DNA of 64,000 bases from Pseudomonas alkylphenolica (GTDB taxonomy: Bacteria > Pseudomonadota > Gammaproteobacteria > Pseudomonadales > Pseudomonadaceae): positions 124,001 to 188,000 of the forward strand of contig NZ_QJRG01000049.1 of the NCBI RefSeq assembly GCF_004025535.1, read 5' to 3'. Under the pieces are notes generated by a model. That model was given only the letters and a program-made list of their open reading frames with translations. It ran no database searches and had not been told where the DNA came from. How positions within the stretch are numbered: the stretch's first letter is position 1; every line of letters starts with the position of its first letter. Shown piece after piece: positions 25,773-34,988 of this stretch. The translations under genes were made by a program, and so were the position numbers.

Positions 25773-26710
25773 CCGAGGGCGGTATCGAGGAACATCATGA
25801 CCGCAAAGCCACCCATCAATCCCAGGGTGGCAGAGGTTTGATGACCGTTGCGGTGGGTTTCCGGGATCACCTCGTGGGACACCACAAAGATCATAGCCCC
25901 GGCAGCCAGGCCCATGCTCACCGGGTAGGCGATGGCAAAGCCGGTGGAGATGCCCAGGCCGATCACTGCCCCGATCGGCTCCATCAAGCCCGATCCAATC
26001 GCAACCAAAGCCGCTTTCAAGGCGGATAGACCGGTAGCGCGCAATGCCAGCGCCACGGCCAGGCCTTCGGGAATGTCCTGGATGGCAATGGCACTGGTCA
26101 ACGGCAAGCCGACATTGAGGTCGCCGTTGGCGAAGCTGACGCCGATGGCCATGCCTTCAGGCAGGTTGTGCAGGGTGATGGCCAATACGAACAACCACAC
26201 CCGGTTGATCCGGTCCGCCTGGGGGCCGCAAGGCCCTGTGCTCTCGTGTTCGTGCGGGGTGAAGCGGTCGAGGCCGAGCATCAGCAGCACGCCCAGGCCC
26301 ATGCCGACTACCACCGTGAGTGCGGCGTAGGGGCCGTTGCCGGTGATTTCCCGGGCGGCGTCCAGGCCCGGCAGAATCAACGAGAACGAACTGGCGGCGA
26401 GCATCATCCCGGCGGCGAAGCCGAGCATCACGTCCTGGCTTCGCGAGCTGACTTCACGTAACAGCACCGCCATGATCGCCCCCAGCGCGGTCGCAGCGAA
26501 GCCGGCCAGCCCGCCGAGCATGGCCATGTGCAGATTTTCCTGATGGTCGCCGTTCACTGCGTTCCAGGCGCTGGCGATCAACAGGCCGCATACCGTCAGC
26601 AGGCTCAACGCCAAGCCGGCGCTTAGCCACGGTGTGGACTGCACCTGTTGCAGCCAGGCACTGCGTAATGACTCGGGCACGGGGCTGCTGGAGCTTTCGG
26701 CGCTGGGCAT
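25769..26710 (-). CDS. ZIP-family divalent metal transporter
   Basis: 313 residues from the second ATG (26710), which has AAAGAG at a better distance than the ATG at 26716. Eight or nine membrane helices. The two metal-path motifs are HNLPEGMAIGVSFANGD and IQDIPEGLAVALALR, with a third His-rich VSHEVIPETHRNGHQ near the end. This is the GufA/ZupT branch that imports Zn and other divalent metals through the inner membrane. No Zur box was recognised upstream. Confidence 0.9.
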   Translation of the reverse strand: MPSAESSSSPVPESLRSAWLQQVQSTPWLSAGLALSLLTVCGLLIASAWNAVNGDHQENLHMAMLGGLAGFAATALGAIMAVLLREVSSRSQDVMLGFAAGMMLAASSFSLILPGLDAAREITGNGPYAALTVVVGMGLGVLLMLGLDRFTPHEHESTGPCGPQADRINRVWLFVLAITLHNLPEGMAIGVSFANGDLNVGLPLTSAIAIQDIPEGLAVALALRATGLSALKAALVAIGSGLMEPIGAVIGLGISTGFAIAYPVSMGLAAGAMIFVVSHEVIPETHRNGHQTSATLGLMGGFAVMMFLDTALG

Positions 26711-26839
26711 GATCATCTCTTTCTATAAGCAGTGGATGCCTCGAGTGTAACCAGTGCGTTGCCGGCCCGGCCAACGATTCACCTCTATCAGCGTTATAGG
26801 CAACTATCCTTTGGGCACACTGCATACGAGGGAAACACC

Positions 26840-27031
26840 ATGGGTTCTACATTCAACGGCCTGGTGGGCCTGATCATCCTGGCGCTGGACATCTGGGCGA
26901 TCATCAATGTGCTCAAAAGTGGCGCGAGCGTTGGCATCAAGATCGTCTGGATTTTATTGATCCTGCTGCTGCCGGTACTCGGCTTGATCATCTGGGCCAT
27001 CGCCGGCCCACGAGGGAACGTACGGATGTAG
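26840..27031 (+). CDS. Small two-helix membrane protein, PLDc_N type
   Basis: 63 residues: hydrophobic helices at about 5-24 and 35-57 around a short polar loop, ending GPRGNVRM. The pattern NVLKSGASVGIKIVWILLILLLPVLGLIIW matches the N-terminal domain found in phospholipase D-type proteins and in free-standing small proteins. GAGGGAAACACC gives a ribosome-binding site. Function unknown. It converges on ogt. Confidence 0.8.
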   Translation: MGSTFNGLVGLIILALDIWAIINVLKSGASVGIKIVWILLILLLPVLGLIIWAIAGPRGNVRM

Positions 27032-27039
27032 GGGAGGGC

Positions 27040-27519
27040 TCAGAGCAACCACGAGCCTTCAAGCTCCAGCAACAGTTGCTTGCGCTCCACCCCGCCGGCG
27101 TAGCCGGTCAGTGTGCCGTTGCTGCCGATCACCCGGTGGCAGGGCACGATGATCGCGATCGGGTTGGCGCCGTTGGCGGTGCCGACGGCGCGAACGGCGC
27201 GAGGGCGGCCGATGCTCTGGGCCAGGTCGCCGTAGCTGCAGGTGGTCCCGTAGGGGATGCGCTGCAACGCCTGCCAGACCTCCTGCTGAAATGCTGTGCC
27301 CTGCGCCGCCAGTGACAGCTGGAACTGTTCGCGCTTGCCGGCAAAGTACTCGTCCAGCTGGCGCGCCACCTCGTCCAGTTGATTGCCGGCGGGTTGCCAG
27401 GCTTGCGGCAATTCCCACGGCTGGGCGGCGTCCATGTGCAGCAGGTGCAGGCCCTGTTCATCGCCCGCCAGTAGCAGCGGGCCGAGCGGGCTGGGCAGGT
27501 AGCGGTAGTACATGGACAT
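27040..27519 (-). CDS. ogt: Methylated-DNA-protein-cysteine methyltransferase
   Basis: 159 residues from the ATG at 27519. It removes methyl groups from O6-methylguanine by transfer to its own cysteine. The active site IVPCHRVIG has Cys127; the DNA-binding helix is RAVGTANGANP and the gly-rich TGYAGG lies near the end. It is the short Ogt form without an Ada domain. A second in-frame ATG at 27513 is an alternative start. A longer reading to 27633 has no support. Confidence 0.93.
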   Translation of the reverse strand: MSMYYRYLPSPLGPLLLAGDEQGLHLLHMDAAQPWELPQAWQPAGNQLDEVARQLDEYFAGKREQFQLSLAAQGTAFQQEVWQALQRIPYGTTCSYGDLAQSIGRPRAVRAVGTANGANPIAIIVPCHRVIGSNGTLTGYAGGVERKQLLLELEGSWLL

Positions 27520-27767
27520 CGCCTGGGCAAAGAATGAAAGTAAACGATACCGCAGGTGCCTGGGCCAGCGATGGAATTGTTTCTCGCTGCTACAGCGGGT
27601 CTGACTATCGCCCCTTCTAAACGAAATTTTCACATTCGATTATGGAAAATCCGCGCGCGCAATTATTCGTTAGCAGAATGGCCGTGCATTGCCCTCGGGT
27701 TTAGTGCACATTTGCCGACTCGATTTTTCCGCCTTCTTGAACCAGCATTCTAGGGATCTTCCAATCC

Positions 27768-29852
27768 ATGGCTAACACGGACGCCTTGAGTGATCAGCGG
27801 GCTGCGTCGCGCCCGCTGCAACCAACGCTAAAATCGCACCTGGCCTACACTTTCTTGTGTGGCCTGGTGATCATGCTGATGCTCAGCCTGGTGCGCCTGG
27901 CACTGCTGGTCTACAACAGCGACATGATCGGCGACACGCCGATGTCGACCGTGGCCGAGGGCTTCCTCAATGGGCTGCGCTTCGACTTGCGCGTCGTTGT
28001 CTACCTGAGCATTCCACTGCTGCTGGCGACCCTGAGCGCACGCGCAATGGCTGCTCGCGGCCTGTTCCGGGTGTGGTTGACCCTGGCCTCCAGTGTGGTG
28101 ATGTTCCTCGGCCTGATGGAGATGGACTTTTACCGCGAGTTCCACCAGCGCCTCAACGGCCTGGTGTTCCAGTACGTCAAGGAAGATCCCAAGACTGTCC
28201 TGAGCATGCTCTGGTACGGCTTCCCGGTAGTGCGCTACCTGCTGGCGTGGATTATTGGCACCTGGTTGCTGAGCCTGATTTTCAAAGGCATTGACCGCCT
28301 GACCCGCCCACGTGGGGCCTACCAGAACCAGACGGCCGGCACTCGTGCCGTGGCCCCGTGGTACGTGCGTGGCGTGGTGTTCTTCATGATCCTGCTGGTG
28401 GCCGTGGTTGCCGCCCGTGGCACCCTGCGTCAGGGCCCGCCGATGCGTTGGGGCGATGCCTTTACCACCGACTCGAATTTCGTCAACCAGCTGGGCCTCA
28501 ACGGCACCCTGACCCTGATCGATGCCGCCAAGAGCCGTTTCGGTGAAGACCGCGCCAACATCTGGAAGTCGACCATCGAGCAAACCCTGGCGACCCAGAC
28601 CGTGCGCGACATGCTGTTGACCGACAACGACAAGCTGGTCGATGCCGACAGCGCCGCCGTGCGCCGTGATTTCACCCCGCCGGCCGCCAACACCCTGCCG
28701 ATCAAGAACGTCGTGGTGATCCTGATGGAGAGCTTCGCCGGTCACTCGGTGGGTGCCCTGGGAAGCCCGAACAACATCACCCCGTACTTTGACAAGCTGG
28801 CCAAAGAAGGTCTGCTGTTCGACCGTTTCTTCTCCAACGGCACCCATACCCACCAGGGCATGTTCGCCACCATGGCCTGCTTCCCGAACCTGCCGGGCTT
28901 CGAATACCTGATGCAGACCCCGGAAGGCGGCCACAAGCTGTCTGGCTTGCCAGCGCTGCTCAGCGCCCGTGACTATGACGACGTCTATGTCTACAACGGC
29001 GACTTTGCCTGGGACAACCAGTCGGGCTTCTTCGGCAACCAGGGCATGACCACCTTCATTGGCCGCAATGACTTCGTCAACCCGGTGTTCTCTGATCCGA
29101 CCTGGGGCGTGTCTGACCAGGACATGTTCGACCGCGGCGCCGAAGAGCTGGCCAAGAACTACGGCAAGAAGCCGTTCTATGCCCTGCTGCAGACCCTGTC
29201 CAACCACACCCCGTATGCCTTGCCTGCCAACCTGCCGGTTGAGCCGGTCACCGGTCAAGGCCGCCTGGATCAGCACCTGACGGCCATGCGCTATTCCGAC
29301 TGGGCGTTGGGGCAGTTCTTCGAGAAGGCGCGTAAAGAGCCGTACTTCAAGGAAACCCTGTTCGTCATCGTTGGCGACCATGGTTTTGGCAACCATGAGC
29401 AGGTCACCGAACTCGACCTGGGTCGTTTCAACGTGCCACTGTTGCTGATCGCCCCGGGTATCCAGGAGAAGTTCGGTGCGGTGAGCCATACCGTGGGCAC
29501 CCAGATCGATATCGTGCCGACCATCATGGGCCGCCTGGGCGGCGAAACCCGTCACCAGTGCTGGGGACGCGACCTGCTCAACCTGCCGGCTGGCGACCAG
29601 GGCTTTGGCATGATCAAACCGTCGGGCAGCGAGCAGATCGTTGGCCTGGTCAAGGGTGATCGCATCCTGATCGAGTCCAAGGACATGTCGCCACGCATGT
29701 ACCGTTACGAGCTGGGCGCCAAGTTCAAGGCCGAGCTGATCGAAAGCCCGGACCAGACCGAGCTGACCCACAAGCTTGAGTCGTTTATCCAGACCGCAAC
29801 CAAGAGCTTGCTGGATAACACCGCTGGCGTTGTCCACGGCACGCCGGAGTAA
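27768..29852 (+). CDS. LTA-synthase-family phosphoglycerol/phosphoethanolamine transferase
   Basis: 694 residues. Five membrane helices occupy roughly 1-215; a periplasmic sulfatase-fold domain follows. Metal and nucleophile elements seen: Glu in VVILMESFAG (about 319), Thr in SNGTHTHQGMFAT (about 360) and Asp-His in VIVGDHGFGNH (about 536). Gram-negative members modify periplasmic glucans or lipids with phosphoglycerol or phosphoethanolamine, since no teichoic acid is present. The gene stands alone and ends in a strong terminator. The substrate is not shown by the sequence. Confidence 0.9.
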   Translation: MANTDALSDQRAASRPLQPTLKSHLAYTFLCGLVIMLMLSLVRLALLVYNSDMIGDTPMSTVAEGFLNGLRFDLRVVVYLSIPLLLATLSARAMAARGLFRVWLTLASSVVMFLGLMEMDFYREFHQRLNGLVFQYVKEDPKTVLSMLWYGFPVVRYLLAWIIGTWLLSLIFKGIDRLTRPRGAYQNQTAGTRAVAPWYVRGVVFFMILLVAVVAARGTLRQGPPMRWGDAFTTDSNFVNQLGLNGTLTLIDAAKSRFGEDRANIWKSTIEQTLATQTVRDMLLTDNDKLVDADSAAVRRDFTPPAANTLPIKNVVVILMESFAGHSVGALGSPNNITPYFDKLAKEGLLFDRFFSNGTHTHQGMFATMACFPNLPGFEYLMQTPEGGHKLSGLPALLSARDYDDVYVYNGDFAWDNQSGFFGNQGMTTFIGRNDFVNPVFSDPTWGVSDQDMFDRGAEELAKNYGKKPFYALLQTLSNHTPYALPANLPVEPVTGQGRLDQHLTAMRYSDWALGQFFEKARKEPYFKETLFVIVGDHGFGNHEQVTELDLGRFNVPLLLIAPGIQEKFGAVSHTVGTQIDIVPTIMGRLGGETRHQCWGRDLLNLPAGDQGFGMIKPSGSEQIVGLVKGDRILIESKDMSPRMYRYELGAKFKAELIESPDQTELTHKLESFIQTATKSLLDNTAGVVHGTPE

Positions 29853-29876
29853 GCACCGCGCGGCGTTGTGTTGAAC

Positions 29877-29911
29877 CGCAAAAAAAGAGGCCTTCGGGCC
29901 TCTTTTTTTAT
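29877..29911 (+). terminator. Intrinsic terminator
   Basis: The stem AAAAGAGGCC / GGCCTCTTTT with a short TTCG loop is followed by T residues, 25 bases after the transferase stop. The TTCG tetraloop makes it very stable. Confidence 0.9.
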
Positions 29912-30006
29912 GCGCACGCCCGTGGCGGCACTGAACATCGCCCCGGCCGTGTGGTCAACGGGAGTAGGGCCAAACGACCCTGAGTATCAATACAAAGGAG
30001 AGTCCA

Positions 30007-30243
30007 ATGAAAGCGTGGGTCATTACCTTTGTTGATCAGAAAGGCGAGTGCACGTCGCTGCCCTACAGCGGCGATCAAATGCCCAGTATCGAAGAGGCTG
30101 CACGGCGCATTCGCGCGCACCTGTATCCGGTCATGGACGAACTGGATCTCACCGACTACCAGGATCGCGCCTCCATGCCGACGGCCAAATGGCTGAAAGA
30201 GCAGAGTGGCGTGGAAATCACCGCCATCACCGAGGCGCCTTGA
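30007..30243 (+). CDS. Small soluble protein, unknown function
   Basis: 78 residues beginning MKAWVITFVDQKGECTSLPY. No membrane helix or known motif; predicted mixed alpha/beta with a helical stretch at IEEAARRIRAHLYPVMDEL. AAAGGAGAGTCC upstream is a strong ribosome-binding site, which with the codon pattern argues for a real gene. It stands alone between the terminator and rraB. Confidence 0.7.
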   Translation: MKAWVITFVDQKGECTSLPYSGDQMPSIEEAARRIRAHLYPVMDELDLTDYQDRASMPTAKWLKEQSGVEITAITEAP

Positions 30244-30429
30244 ACCTGCCCATTGGCGCGCCGGCCAACTAGGCGCTACGCTGCAATCGAGGTCGGTCGG
30301 TTTTTTCCGAACGCCCGGTCTTGTCGATCCACGTCATGCATCAGCTCGAATTGCCCCCGCACGCTCTGTGTGGCGGGCAGGTGCGTTTTGCACTGAAAGT
30401 CTATCCATCGGTAATGAGGAGGACGATTC

Positions 30430-30762
30430 ATGAGCAGCCAATACGAGGATATCAGCAGCACTGTGCTGCGCCAGATGAAAGAGGGCGGCTTCAACTTTGC
30501 CCAGATTCATCCCATTGAGTTCTATGCGGTTTTCCCCGATGAGGCACGGGCACGACGGGCAGCAGGGCAGTTTCGCGGGGAGTCACTCAGTGCCCAGGTG
30601 CATGAGCGCGACGATGGCGCCTGGAATCTGGAATTGAGCAAGGTGATGTACGCCACCTACGGCGGCATCGGAGAGTTCGAGCAGGATTTTGAAGCGGTGA
30701 TTGCCCCCTTGGGCGGAGAAATCGAAGGCTGGGGCGTGAAACACGAACGCCAGTTGGCCTGA
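30430..30762 (+). CDS. rraB: Ribonuclease E inhibitor protein B
   Basis: 110 residues of the RraB family: MSSQYEDISSTVLRQMKEGGFNF at the start and VMYATYGGIGEFEQDF in the second half, with the acidic residues that contact RNase E. It modulates mRNA decay by binding the RNase E scaffold. GAGGACGATTC precedes the ATG. A stem at 30776-30804 follows the stop but lacks a T run. Confidence 0.88.
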   Translation: MSSQYEDISSTVLRQMKEGGFNFAQIHPIEFYAVFPDEARARRAAGQFRGESLSAQVHERDDGAWNLELSKVMYATYGGIGEFEQDFEAVIAPLGGEIEGWGVKHERQLA

Positions 30763-30775
30763 ATGCTGTAACCCG

Positions 30776-30804
30776 GGCCAACGCTTCGCAATGAAGCGTT
30801 GGCC
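30776..30804. repeat. Perfect inverted repeat after rraB
   Basis: Arms of twelve bases (GGCCAACGCTTC and its complement) with a five-base loop. There is no T-tract on either side, so it is not a classical intrinsic terminator; it may stabilise the mRNA end or act with Rho. Confidence 0.6.
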
Positions 30805-30941
30805 ACACGCCAGCCCGAAGCATTGCACACATCTGGTGCGAGCGTTCTTTTTGCTAAATACAACCTATTGAAATCAAAGGAATTATGCCGCTGGCACGAG
30901 GCTTGCGATGGCTCAGGTGCACGGGTGACAAGGAGTTCGGC

Positions 30942-32351
30942 ATGATCCGCACCTTTTATGACGAGATGTACAGCGCAGACGGCCAGGTCCGTCCGCATTA
31001 CCGGGAGTTTGCCCGCTGGTTGGCTGACACCCCGCCGGAATTGCTGGCCCAGCGTCGGCGCGAAGCCGATCTGCTGTTTCATCGCGCCGGTATCACCTTC
31101 ACCCTGTATGGCGACGAACAGGGCACTGAACGCCTGATCCCGTTCGACACCATTCCGCGCAGCATTCCGGCCAGTGAATGGCGAATGGTCGAGCGCGGCT
31201 GTATTCAGCGGGTCAAGGCGCTGAACCTGTTTCTGGCCGACCTCTACCATGAGCAACGGATCATTCGCGCCGGGATCATTCCGGCCGAACAGGTGCTGGC
31301 CAACGAGCAGTATCAACTGGCAATGCAGGGGCTGGACCTGCACCGCGATATCTACTCGCATGTGTCCGGTGTTGACCTGGTGCGTGACGGCGATGGCAGC
31401 TACTACGTGCTTGAAGACAACCTGCGCACCCCCAGCGGCGTCAGCTACATGCTCGAAGACCGCAAGATGATGATGCGCCTGTTCCCCGAACTGTTCGCAG
31501 CCCAGCGTATTGCGCCGATCGATCATTATCCCAACCTGTTGCTCGACACCCTGAAAAGCTCCAGCCCTCTGGATGACCCCAGCGTCGTGGTGCTGACCCC
31601 GGGTCGCTTCAACAGTGCCTTCTTTGAACATGCCTTCCTGGCGCGGGAGATGGGCGTCGAGCTGGTCGAAGGGGCGGACCTGTTCGTGCGTGACGAACGG
31701 GTGTTCATGCGCACCACGGGCGGCCCCAAGCCTGTGGATGTGATCTACCGGCGTCTGGACGATGCTTTTCTCGACCCATTGGCCTTCAACCCCGAGTCCA
31801 TGCTCGGCGTGCCCGGGCTGCTCTCGGCTTACCGCTGTGGCAACGTGGTGCTGGCCAATGCCATCGGCACCGGGGTGGCCGACGACAAGTCGATCTACCC
31901 CTACGTCACCGACATGATCCGTTTTTACCTGGATGAGGAGCCGATCCTCAAGAATGTGCCGACCTGGCAGTGCCGCAAGCCGGAAGAGCTTTCACATGTA
32001 CTGGCTCACCTGCCAGAGCTGGTGGTGAAGGAAACCCAGGGTTCGGGCGGCTACGGGATGCTGGTGGGCCCGGCCGCGACCCGCGCCGAAATCGATGCCT
32101 TTGCTGCCCGGATCAAGGCCCGGCCTGCAGCCTATATCGCCCAGCCGACCCTGTGCCTGTCGACATGCCCGACCTTTGTGGAAAACGGCATTGCCCCGCG
32201 TCACATCGATTTGCGCCCCTTTGTGCTGTCCGGGCGGGAAACCCGGGTCGTACCCGGCGGCCTGACCCGGGTGGCGCTGCGCGAAGGTTCGCTGGTGGTC
32301 AACTCGTCCCAGGGCGGCGGTACCAAGGACACCTGGGTGGTCGAGGATTAA
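30942..32351 (+). CDS. Circularly permuted ATP-grasp protein
   Basis: 469 residues from the ATG at 30942, with AAGGAG seven bases upstream. It belongs to the CP_ATPgrasp group (DUF404/DUF407): YVLEDNLRTPSGVSYMLEDR near residue 160 and the late VVKETQGSGGYGMLVGP typical of the nucleotide-binding core. Such proteins are predicted carboxylate-amine ligases that form a peptide-like bond using ATP. It is the first gene of a three-gene operon with alpha-E and transglutaminase proteins; the natural product is not known. Confidence 0.9.
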   Translation: MIRTFYDEMYSADGQVRPHYREFARWLADTPPELLAQRRREADLLFHRAGITFTLYGDEQGTERLIPFDTIPRSIPASEWRMVERGCIQRVKALNLFLADLYHEQRIIRAGIIPAEQVLANEQYQLAMQGLDLHRDIYSHVSGVDLVRDGDGSYYVLEDNLRTPSGVSYMLEDRKMMMRLFPELFAAQRIAPIDHYPNLLLDTLKSSSPLDDPSVVVLTPGRFNSAFFEHAFLAREMGVELVEGADLFVRDERVFMRTTGGPKPVDVIYRRLDDAFLDPLAFNPESMLGVPGLLSAYRCGNVVLANAIGTGVADDKSIYPYVTDMIRFYLDEEPILKNVPTWQCRKPEELSHVLAHLPELVVKETQGSGGYGMLVGPAATRAEIDAFAARIKARPAAYIAQPTLCLSTCPTFVENGIAPRHIDLRPFVLSGRETRVVPGGLTRVALREGSLVVNSSQGGGTKDTWVVED

Positions 32352-32354
32352 GTC

Positions 32355-33305
32355 ATGTTGAGTAGAACAGCCTCAGATTTGTACTGGATGTCGCGTTATC
32401 TGGAGCGTGCGGAAAACCTCGCGCGGATGCTGGATGTGAGTTACTCGCTGTCGCTGATGCCTCAGGATGGTCGCGGTGATGGCCTGGATGAAATGGCCAT
32501 GCCGTTGTTGATCACCGGCACCCTGGATGACTACCTGGAGCGTCACGGCCAGTTGCATGCCGAACGCCTGCTGCACTTTTTCGCCCTGGACCCGGAAAAC
32601 CCGGCGAGCATCTACAGCTGCCTGGGCGCCGCGCGGGCCAGTGCCCATGCGGTACGTGGGCGGATTACCGCCGACATGTGGGAAAACATCAATGCTACTT
32701 GGCTGGAAATCCGTGGCATTGCCGAACAGGGCCTGGGCCGTTACGGCATGAGCCGCTTTTGTGAGTGGATCAAGGAGCGCTCTCACCTGTTCCGTGGCGC
32801 CACCTACGGCACCATCATGCGCAACGACGCCTTCCGTTTTATCCGCCTGGGTACCTTTATCGAACGTGCCGACAACACGCTGCGCCTGCTCGATGCCCGC
32901 TACGAGATGCTCGGCGAGGAGGCCGAGGCCGTGAGTGACAGTTCGGCCCGTGGTTACTACCAGTGGAGTGCCTTGTTGCGGGCGTTGTCCTCGTTCGAGG
33001 CCTACACCGAGATCTACCGTGATGCTCCCGCCGCCCGCCATGTCGCCGAGCTGCTGTTGCTGCGGGCCGATGTGCCGCGCTCGCTGCGTGCCTGCACCGA
33101 AGAAATCGACCAGATCCTCGCCAGCCTGCCAGGCGCCAACGGCCGGGCTGCACAGCGCTTGGCCGCCGAAGTGGATGCCCGGCTGCGCTACACGGCCATC
33201 GACGAAATCCTTGCCGAAGGCCTGCACCCCTGGCTGACCCACTACATCCCGCTGGTGCGCCAGTTGGGCAACGCCATCCACAGTGCTTACCTGGAGGCCG
33301 TATGA
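32355..33305 (+). CDS. Alpha-E domain protein (DUF403)
   Basis: 316 residues, almost all helical, beginning MLSRTASDLYWMSRYLERAENLARMLD, the signature of this family, with ERADNTLRLLDARYEML in the middle. No catalytic motif is known. The family nearly always occurs with the ATP-grasp and transglutaminase partners seen on both sides here. It starts 3 bases after the ATP-grasp stop and overlaps the next gene by 4 bases (ATGA), pointing to coupled translation and a joint complex. Confidence 0.9.
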   Translation: MLSRTASDLYWMSRYLERAENLARMLDVSYSLSLMPQDGRGDGLDEMAMPLLITGTLDDYLERHGQLHAERLLHFFALDPENPASIYSCLGAARASAHAVRGRITADMWENINATWLEIRGIAEQGLGRYGMSRFCEWIKERSHLFRGATYGTIMRNDAFRFIRLGTFIERADNTLRLLDARYEMLGEEAEAVSDSSARGYYQWSALLRALSSFEAYTEIYRDAPAARHVAELLLLRADVPRSLRACTEEIDQILASLPGANGRAAQRLAAEVDARLRYTAIDEILAEGLHPWLTHYIPLVRQLGNAIHSAYLEAV

Positions 33306-34099
33306 GACTGACCATTAGCCATGAAACTGCCTACCACTATGAAGACCAGGTGCGCGCCAGTATCCAGTACTTGCGCCTGACACCCCATGACAGTGAACGT
33401 CAGCAGATACTGGCCTGGCAGCTGGAACTGCCGCGTCCGGCGCGGGCGCAGCTGGACCCGTTCGGCAATATCCTGCATGTATTGAGCCTGGAAGAGCCGC
33501 ATTCGGATCTGGTCATCGCTGCCCGTGGCCTGGTGGAGATCGACGAAACCCGTGAAGCCGAACACGAGGCGCAGTCGCCACTGCCATTCCTACGCTTTAC
33601 CCGCCTGACCGAAGCCGATGAGGCCTTGCGCGCGTTCGCCAGCGAACAATGCCGCCATCGCCGCGACCGTTCAGCGCTGATTGAATTGATGAACGCCCTT
33701 AACCAGCGCATGACTTACCAGCCCGGCAGTACGGCGGTCGACACCAGTGCCGCGCAAGCCTTTGCCGGCGCAGCGGGCGTTTGTCAGGACCATACGCACG
33801 CGTTTCTGGCTTGCGCACGCAGCCTGGGGGTGCCGGCGCGCTATGTGTCAGGGTACCTGTTCGACAATCAAAGCCAGCAGATGGCCAGCCATGCCTGGGC
33901 TGAAGCCTGGCTCGACGATGCCTGGTACAGCTTCGATGTGACCAATCAACTGGCCCGGCCCGAGCGCCATCTCAAGCTGGCGGTGGGCCTGGACTACCTG
34001 GATGCATGCCCGGTGCGGGGCATGCGCCGTGGCGGCGGTTTCGAACAGATGCATGCCAAAGTCCTGGTATTGCCGAGCGTCACCGCCCAGCAACAATGA
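33302..34099 (+). CDS. Transglutaminase-like cysteine peptidase/amidase
   Basis: 265 residues. An N-terminal beta domain (about 1-90, MRLTISHETAYHYEDQV) precedes the transglutaminase core with the triad Cys in GVCQDHTHAFLACARSLG, His in ASHAWAEAWL and Asp in WYSFDVTNQ. No signal peptide, so it acts in the cytosol. In bacteria this fold mostly cleaves or transfers amide bonds. Its coupling to an ATP-grasp ligase suggests that one enzyme makes and the other trims or transfers a peptide link. Its stop nearly touches the convergent cytochrome gene. Confidence 0.9.
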   Translation: MRLTISHETAYHYEDQVRASIQYLRLTPHDSERQQILAWQLELPRPARAQLDPFGNILHVLSLEEPHSDLVIAARGLVEIDETREAEHEAQSPLPFLRFTRLTEADEALRAFASEQCRHRRDRSALIELMNALNQRMTYQPGSTAVDTSAAQAFAGAAGVCQDHTHAFLACARSLGVPARYVSGYLFDNQSQQMASHAWAEAWLDDAWYSFDVTNQLARPERHLKLAVGLDYLDACPVRGMRRGGGFEQMHAKVLVLPSVTAQQQ

Positions 34100-34102
34100 G
34101 GC

Positions 34103-34906
34103 TCAGGGGTGTTTGCGCGTGGCCATGTGCCCGAGGTAGGCGAGCAGGGCATCAAGCTCCGGATCGCTGAGCACTGCACTGCTGAACCCGGGCATTTTCG
34201 CCTGTGGCCATTGCCGCAGGCTTTGCGGGTCACGGATCAAGCGGCGCAGAAAGGCGGGCTGGAAGTACTCGGTGGGGTTGTACGGCAGGTTCAGGTCAGG
34301 GCCGAACTGCGCATCGCCCGCACCATTGAGCCGGTGACAGGCCAGGCAGTTTTTCTGGAACAGGGCAAAGCCCAGCCTGGCCGGGTCATCGCTGGGCAGT
34401 GTCGCGGCCGGCAGCAGCGCCGGGAAACGCTCGGCAACCGGGGGCAAGCGGCGGATGCTGGCCACCTGGAACGGCCATTGCTCCGGTCTGATGCGTCCGG
34501 CCTGTGGGTTTGTCCAGACCAGATAGAACGGGCCTGCGCTGGGTTTGCCGTTACTCAGGGGTGGCCAGGGCTTATTTGGGTCCTCGATGGCCAGCCAGGC
34601 CTTTGCGGGGCCGCTGGCGAGCAGCGGCGCGGCCGGCATTTCGGCTGCAAAACCATCTTCGGCGACCGCCTGGAGGTGATCATCGGGCTTAACCCCGGCC
34701 AGCAGTGCGGCCAACGGCACCGCCCGGTACTGCATGGTTTTCTTGTAGGAGACATCGTCGTCAATGCGGATATCCTGCGCTGCCGGATGGCTGAGCAGTT
34801 CGGCGCTTTGCCAATTCCGGCTGGTGTTTCCCAGCTCCAGGGTCAATTGCGCCGCGTGCAGCGACGGACACAGCAGCGATAACAGCAGGACGAGGTAAGG
34901 GCGCAC
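34103..34906 (-). CDS. Periplasmic cytochrome c fused to a molybdopterin-fold-like domain
   Basis: 267 residues from a GTG at 34906 that has GGAG seven bases upstream; a TTG at 34927 is weaker. The signal peptide (about 1-19) is cut near SLHAAQ. The first 140 residues (RAVPLAALLAGVKPDD, GPFYLVW) resemble the sulfite-oxidase-type fold but contain no cysteine that could bind Mo. The C-terminal part is a class I cytochrome c with one CLACH haem site and a distal Met in AKMPGFSSAVLSD. It is probably an electron carrier; partner unknown. Confidence 0.82.
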   Translation of the reverse strand: MRPYLVLLLSLLCPSLHAAQLTLELGNTSRNWQSAELLSHPAAQDIRIDDDVSYKKTMQYRAVPLAALLAGVKPDDHLQAVAEDGFAAEMPAAPLLASGPAKAWLAIEDPNKPWPPLSNGKPSAGPFYLVWTNPQAGRIRPEQWPFQVASIRRLPPVAERFPALLPAATLPSDDPARLGFALFQKNCLACHRLNGAGDAQFGPDLNLPYNPTEYFQPAFLRRLIRDPQSLRQWPQAKMPGFSSAVLSDPELDALLAYLGHMATRKHP

Positions 34907-34988
34907 AGGCAATCTCCAGCAGTTCAAGGCTGGCAGATTACCTGCGCAGGACTGAATCGGACCATAGGGTTATTCAGGCAAACAGCCG

